Shown here: positions 6,831 through 10,227 of the stretch, piece by piece
Layout of the letters: each line of letters begins with the position of its first letter
Numbering within the stretch: position 1 is the stretch's first letter
NCBI GenBank assembly: GCA_946886275.1
Contig: CAMPIH010000081.1
Span: 1 to 10,227, forward strand
DNA from: an uncultured Sphingosinicella sp.
GTDB lineage: Bacteria; Pseudomonadota; Alphaproteobacteria; Sphingomonadales; Sphingomonadaceae
DNA length: 10,227 nt
Direction: 5' to 3'
Notes under the pieces: generated by a model
What the model saw: the letters and a program-made list of their open reading frames with translations, nothing else
The model's database searches: none
Told to the model about the DNA's origin: nothing
Position numbers and translations under genes: made by a program

Positions 6831-7976
6831 GTGACTCGATCGATGAACTTGCGCCTTCGCGCCGTCTGGCTCCAGGTCCATAAATGGATCGGTCTCACGC
6901 TCGCGCTACTCATCATCCCGATCTCCCTGACCGGATCGGCCCTGGTCTGGCACGACTGGCTCGACGAGACTCTCAATCCGGCGCGCTACCAGGTGAAGGC
7001 CAGCGTGCCGGCGCTTCCGCCCGCGGCTTATGCCGAGGCGGCGCGAACCGCGCTTGCTCCTGGCGAGACGATCCTCAGCCTGCGTTATCCGGAAGACGAG
7101 GGACCGATTCTCGTCGCCGCGGCCCAGCCGTTGCGGCCGGGCGTCGGACGGCCGGTTCGGACGAATGTCTGGCTCGATCCCGCCGACGGCCGCGTGCTCG
7201 ACAAGGCGAGCAGCAACGAGGGGTCGGTGCGGATCCTTCACGTGCTTCACGGCAGCCTGATGGTTCCCGGCCTCGGCCGCCAGATCGTCGGCTGGGTCGG
7301 GGTTGCGATGCTGATCTCGTCGTTGACCGGCCTGTGGCTTTGGTGGCCTCTGACCGGAAGCTTCCGCCGCGGCTTCCGCTGGCGGCGCCAGAACAGCTTC
7401 AACGCCAACCTCCATCACCAGATGGGCTTCTGGATCCTGCTGCCGCTGGCGATGTTGTCCTTCACCGGTGCCTGGATATCCTTCCCTTCCTTCTTCGGTC
7501 AGTTCGAGGCACCGCAGCCGAGCGCCAGGGCAAAAGGGGGTTCGGACAAGGCGGCGTCGATTCGGGCCCGACCGCTGGAATCGCCTTCGATGTCGCCCGA
7601 TCTTGCGGTGGCGGCGGCTCGGCCTTTGGCGACGACCGGCGAGCTTTCGCTCATTACCTGGCCGACCGATCAGGCGCCCAGTTGGAAGATCGCCTTCCAG
7701 CGCGAGGGTGGTCCGGCCGAGGTCGAGGTGCCGGATCGTGGCGGCGAGATCGTTCCGCCCCGGCCGCCGCGCCCGGAGACAACGGCCCGGCTGATGCGGC
7801 GCTGGCACGATGGCACCGGCATGGGCCCGGTCTTCCAGACGATCATCTTCCTTGGTGGAATCCTTCCCGCCCTGCTCGCGATCACCGGGATCGTCATGTG
7901 GCTCAGAAGCCGCGGCTGGCGCTCCGAGCTGAGGCGCCGCAAGGCCCGGCGGCTCACGCCGCAGCCGGCCGAGTGA
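6831..7976 (+). CDS. PepSY-TM inner-membrane protein, possible siderophore reductase
   Basis: A 381-residue protein of the PepSY-associated transmembrane family. Four helices are visible at about 13-40, 151-173, 196-218 and 335-358, with a large periplasmic PepSY-like region between helices 1 and 2 and another between 3 and 4. Helix 1 opens with the family signature VHKWIGL. Histidines near membrane ends (H17, H41, H137, H140, H195, H196, H326) are candidate haem ligands: relatives such as FoxB are described as haem-binding inner-membrane siderophore reductases. Its place after the receptor and hydroxylase suggests it releases iron from the imported siderophore or handles electrons for it; this is inference. 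Start: GTG at 6831 has GGAG six bases upstream; ATG at 6843 is the alternative, giving 377 residues. Longer starts at 6789 and 6765 lack ribosome sites and add non-helical sequence. The 50-base gap after piuC is compatible with one transcript. Confidence 0.88.
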   Translation: MTRSMNLRLRAVWLQVHKWIGLTLALLIIPISLTGSALVWHDWLDETLNPARYQVKASVPALPPAAYAEAARTALAPGETILSLRYPEDEGPILVAAAQPLRPGVGRPVRTNVWLDPADGRVLDKASSNEGSVRILHVLHGSLMVPGLGRQIVGWVGVAMLISSLTGLWLWWPLTGSFRRGFRWRRQNSFNANLHHQMGFWILLPLAMLSFTGAWISFPSFFGQFEAPQPSARAKGGSDKAASIRARPLESPSMSPDLAVAAARPLATTGELSLITWPTDQAPSWKIAFQREGGPAEVEVPDRGGEIVPPRPPRPETTARLMRRWHDGTGMGPVFQTIIFLGGILPALLAITGIVMWLRSRGWRSELRRRKARRLTPQPAE

Positions 7977-8569
7977 TGGCCGAGCCGACTTTCTTCGCGA
8001 CCGAGGCGGATTTTCGCCGCTGGCTCACGGACCATCACTCGATCGCCGACGAACTGCTCGTCGGATTCTGGAAGAAGAGCAGCGGCCGCCCCTCGATCGA
8101 CTGGCCGCAAGCGCGGGACCAGGCGCTTTGCTTCGGCTGGATCGACGGAATCCGCAAATCGCTCGGCGAGGACAGCTATACGATCCGCTTCACTCCAAGG
8201 CGCAAGGGCAGCATCTGGAGCAAGGTCAATGTCGCACGCTTCGAGGCGCTCGAAGCGGCCGGTCTGATGACAGAGGCCGGCAGACGCGCCTTCGAGGAGA
8301 ATAAGGGCCGCAGCGGCGTCTACGCCTATGAGAATGAACTGAAGTCCCTGACGGCCGAGGAAACCGCCTTGTTCCGGAAGAACGAAGCGGCGTGGCGGGA
8401 TTGGGAAGGAAGGCCGGCGGGTTACCGCAAGCTCTGCCTCCACTGGATCGCCAGCGCCAGGAAGCCGGAGACCCGCGCCCGGCGTCTCGCCACGCTCATC
8501 AAAGACAGCGCCGCCGGAAGGAAGATCGGCGGCATCGACATCGGCAGGAAAACAAGCGCGTCCACTTGA
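7976..8569 (+). CDS. YdeI/OmpD-associated family protein
   Basis: A 197-residue soluble protein of the YdeI/OmdA family. Visible hallmarks are the N-terminal FATEADFRRWL (7-17), the central ALCFGWIDG (50-58), RFTPRRKGSIWSKVN (71-85) and the C-terminal HWIASARKPETRARRLATLI (156-175). The ATG shares its A with the final base of the preceding TGA stop (TGATG), so translation is probably coupled to the PepSY gene. The in-frame ORF extends far upstream, but that part is only the other frame of the PepSY gene. Members are linked by annotation to OmpD and to protection against bacteriocins or antimicrobial peptides, but no biochemical activity is established. Presence as the last gene of an iron operon may mean a role in envelope stress during starvation; this is speculation. 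It converges with the P450 gene, with 22 bases between the stops. Confidence 0.9.
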   Translation: MAEPTFFATEADFRRWLTDHHSIADELLVGFWKKSSGRPSIDWPQARDQALCFGWIDGIRKSLGEDSYTIRFTPRRKGSIWSKVNVARFEALEAAGLMTEAGRRAFEENKGRSGVYAYENELKSLTAEETALFRKNEAAWRDWEGRPAGYRKLCLHWIASARKPETRARRLATLIKDSAAGRKIGGIDIGRKTSAST

Positions 8570-8591
8570 TGCGTAGGATCGGAGAGGGGTC

Positions 8592-9962
8592 TCAGTCAGC
8601 CGGCGTCAGCTGCAGCGGCAGCCCGTCTGCTGGCCGCAGGGTCACCATCCCCGACACGCGCACGTCGCGGCCGGCCATCGGCGCGAAGTTCCAGCGGCTG
8701 AGCCAGTGCGCCAGCACGGTCAGCGCCTCGGCAGTGGCGAAGCGGGCGCCGACGCAGACCCGCGGCCCGCCGCCAAACGGCAGATATTGGAATCGGTGGC
8801 GGCCGGCCTTGGCCTCGGCGGTGAAGCGGCTCGGATCGAAGGCGTCGGGATCGTCCCAGAGACCAGAGTGGCGATGAATGAGCCAAGGCCAGATCGAGAC
8901 GATGTCGCCGGGTGCCACCTCTTGGTCGCCGATCCTGTCGGGCTCCACCACCTGCCGGTCCATCCGCGGCGCGGGCGGGTAGAGCCTTAGCGATTCCTCG
9001 AGAATCCGGCGGAGCAGCGGCAGCCGGTCGGGAAGGTCGGGATCGTCGGATCCGAGGCCGAGCGCCGAGCGCGCTTCCGCCGCTGCCTGTCGCTGGAGCT
9101 CCGGCAGCTGCGACAACAGGTACAGAGTCCAGGTCAGGGCGTTGGCGGTCGTCTCATGGCCTGCAAGATAGAAGGTGGCGGCATTGTCGACCGCCAGCTT
9201 GAGCGCCTCTTCGGGATCGAAACGATCGTGGAGCTGCCGGATCAGCCGGCCGAGGAAGTCGTCCGGGCCGCCGCCCGGAAGCCGGTCCTTGACCACCTGA
9301 GTCAAAGTGTGGCGGAGATAAAGCTGGCCGCGACGGCCTTTCAGCCCGCGCCGGCTCAACGGAACGATCGGAAGCCCGAGCAGGACCTGAAGCCGCGCTT
9401 CGCTGACCGCGTCCAGGGCCGCGGCGATATGGGCCATCGCCGCCTCGCTGGTCAGCCTCGGGTCGCCGGCGAACAAGGTGTCGCTGATGATCCTCATCGT
9501 CGTCGCCGTCGCCTCGGCGGCCATGTCGCGGACGCCAGGGGCCCAAAGCTCCATTCTCGCCGATGCGGCCGAAGCGAAGGCGGGCATCGACGAATCCACC
9601 GCCGCGGGCGCGAAATTGGCGGCGACGATCCGCCTCTGCTCGCGCCACAATGAACCGTCGGAACTGAGCAGGCCGTGACCGATGGTCGGCCTCAGCAGCT
9701 TCAGGACCAGGTCCGGCTTCACGTAATTGGCGGCATTGTCGAGCATCACCCGCTGAACCATGTCCGGGTGGAGCGGAATGTGGACCTGATGGCCGAAGAC
9801 GTTGCGCTTTATGTACCAGTCGCTGAACGCGCGTTGCGACCAGCCATAGACCGCCGTCCGGGCCCGTTCGCCGACGAACCCCCGCCAGACCGGCACCGGG
9901 CCGCCGCCGCGCGGGGGATGGGTGGGGACGAAGCGCCGGCCGGAAATGCCGTCGCCGGGCAT
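8592..9962 (-). CDS. Cytochrome P450
   Basis: A 456-residue haem monooxygenase, soluble, without a membrane anchor. Landmarks: helix C W-R-E-Q-R-R (106-111, haem propionate contact), the I-helix oxygen-binding AGHETT (267-272), the K-helix E323-S-L-R326, the PERF-like DPSRF (376-380) and the haem-binding loop FGGGPRVCVG with C403 as axial thiolate. The set is complete, so the enzyme should be active. It resembles CYP4/CYP102-like fatty-acid-type P450s more than CYP101-like ones (AGHETTANAL, FGGGPRVCVGARFA); substrate and redox partner are unknown, and no ferredoxin gene is in the window. I chose ATG at 9962 over the TTG at 10001, because the longer form would overlap the end of smc and add an unrelated 13-residue extension. 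The gene starts 4 bases after the smc stop, which suggests read-through transcription and coupled translation. Confidence 0.93.
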   Translation of the reverse strand: MPGDGISGRRFVPTHPPRGGGPVPVWRGFVGERARTAVYGWSQRAFSDWYIKRNVFGHQVHIPLHPDMVQRVMLDNAANYVKPDLVLKLLRPTIGHGLLSSDGSLWREQRRIVAANFAPAAVDSSMPAFASAASARMELWAPGVRDMAAEATATTMRIISDTLFAGDPRLTSEAAMAHIAAALDAVSEARLQVLLGLPIVPLSRRGLKGRRGQLYLRHTLTQVVKDRLPGGGPDDFLGRLIRQLHDRFDPEEALKLAVDNAATFYLAGHETTANALTWTLYLLSQLPELQRQAAAEARSALGLGSDDPDLPDRLPLLRRILEESLRLYPPAPRMDRQVVEPDRIGDQEVAPGDIVSIWPWLIHRHSGLWDDPDAFDPSRFTAEAKAGRHRFQYLPFGGGPRVCVGARFATAEALTVLAHWLSRWNFAPMAGRDVRVSGMVTLRPADGLPLQLTPAD

Positions 9963-9966
9963 CCGT

Positions 9967-10227
9967 CTATTCCGCCGCGAGCAGGCGCTCGGCGCCGCCA
10001 AGGTCGACGCTCACCAGCCGGCTGACGCCCTTCTCGATCATCGTCACTCCGAACAGGCGGTGCATTCGGCTCATCGTCACCGCATTGTGGGTCACGATCA
10101 GGTAGCGCGTATCCGTGTCGCCGACCATCCGGTCGAGAAGGTCGCAGAATCGCTCGATATTGGCGTCGTCGAGCGGCGCGTCGACTTCGTCGAGGACGCA
10201 GATCGGCGCCGGATTGGTGAGGAAGAG
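9967..10227 (-). CDS. smc: Chromosome segregation protein SMC, C-terminal end (partial)
   Basis: Only the last 86 codons are in the window, in frame from the edge to TAG at 9969-9967; the start lies beyond 10227. The residues belong to the C-terminal ATPase head of SMC. Near the edge is the Walker B strand P-I-C-V-L-D-E-V-D, with D-E as the Mg-water and catalytic pair, followed by the D-loop A-P-L-D-D-A-N. Further on, the H-loop/switch histidine occurs in L-I-V-T-H-N, then [13 protein letters not shown] and the family-typical ending [13 protein letters not shown] is the chromosome-condensing ATPase that works with ScpA and ScpB on DNA. The Walker B and post-H-loop context favours SMC over RecN or RecF, which share the ABC-type head. 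The reading frame is intact. Confidence 0.9.
   Translation of the reverse strand, partial: LFLTNPAPICVLDEVDAPLDDANIERFCDLLDRMVGDTDTRYLIVTHNAVTMSRMHRLFGVTMIEKGVSRLVSVDLGGAERLLAAE

Noticed and set aside
6884..7975. Upstream extension of the YdeI reading frame across the whole PepSY gene
   Set aside because: The extension is the out-of-frame reading of the PepSY gene. The YdeI family N-terminus matches the ATG at 7976.

Overview
The window is GC-rich DNA with dense gene packing, typical of an alphaproteobacterial chromosome. Protein style and gene content (a Pcs-type phosphatidylcholine synthase, a polyhydroxybutyrate-cycle 3-hydroxybutyrate dehydrogenase, a Fiu/PiuA-like receptor with a PKHD hydroxylase) fit a sphingomonad or close relative. 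That placement is inference. I see no mobile element, CRISPR array, tRNA or rRNA, and no integration scar.

Layout. (1) 17-661 (+): a glutathione S-transferase-like protein. (2) 762-830 (-): a very small gene for a 22-residue single-helix membrane peptide with a good ribosome binding site. (3) 891-1625 (-): phosphatidylcholine synthase, probably starting at TTG. (4) 1716-2471 (-): D-3-hydroxybutyrate dehydrogenase. (5) A 119-bp divergent promoter region holding a perfect 6-3-6 palindrome. (6) 2591-3490 (+): a membrane-anchored YpfJ-type neutral zinc metallopeptidase. (7) 3491-3657: a regulatory region with two Fur-box-like inverted repeats three helical turns apart around a possible sigma70-type promoter. 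(8) 3658-8569 (+): a probable four-gene iron operon. It encodes a TonB-dependent catecholate-siderophore receptor, an Fe(II)/2-oxoglutarate PKHD hydroxylase (PiuC/YbiX type), a PepSY-TM inner-membrane protein resembling siderophore reductases, and a YdeI/OmpD-associated protein whose ATG overlaps the preceding stop. (9) 8592-9962 (-): a cytochrome P450, four bases downstream of the stop of (10) smc, of which only the C-terminal ATPase head lies in the window (9967-10227, -).

How the genes work together. The centre of the window is an iron-starvation module. Iron-free Fur would release the promoter. The receptor would import a ferric catecholate-type siderophore across the outer membrane. The hydroxylase is the usual partner of this receptor clade. 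The PepSY protein could reduce the ferric complex at the inner membrane. The remaining genes (lipid synthesis, PHB metabolism, detoxification, protease, P450, chromosome condensation) are ordinary neighbours with no evident joint function. I do not see a clearly new defence or mobile system. The most interesting points are the tandem Fur sites, the YdeI protein tied to the iron operon, the tiny membrane peptide, and start codons that a simple longest-ORF call would get wrong.
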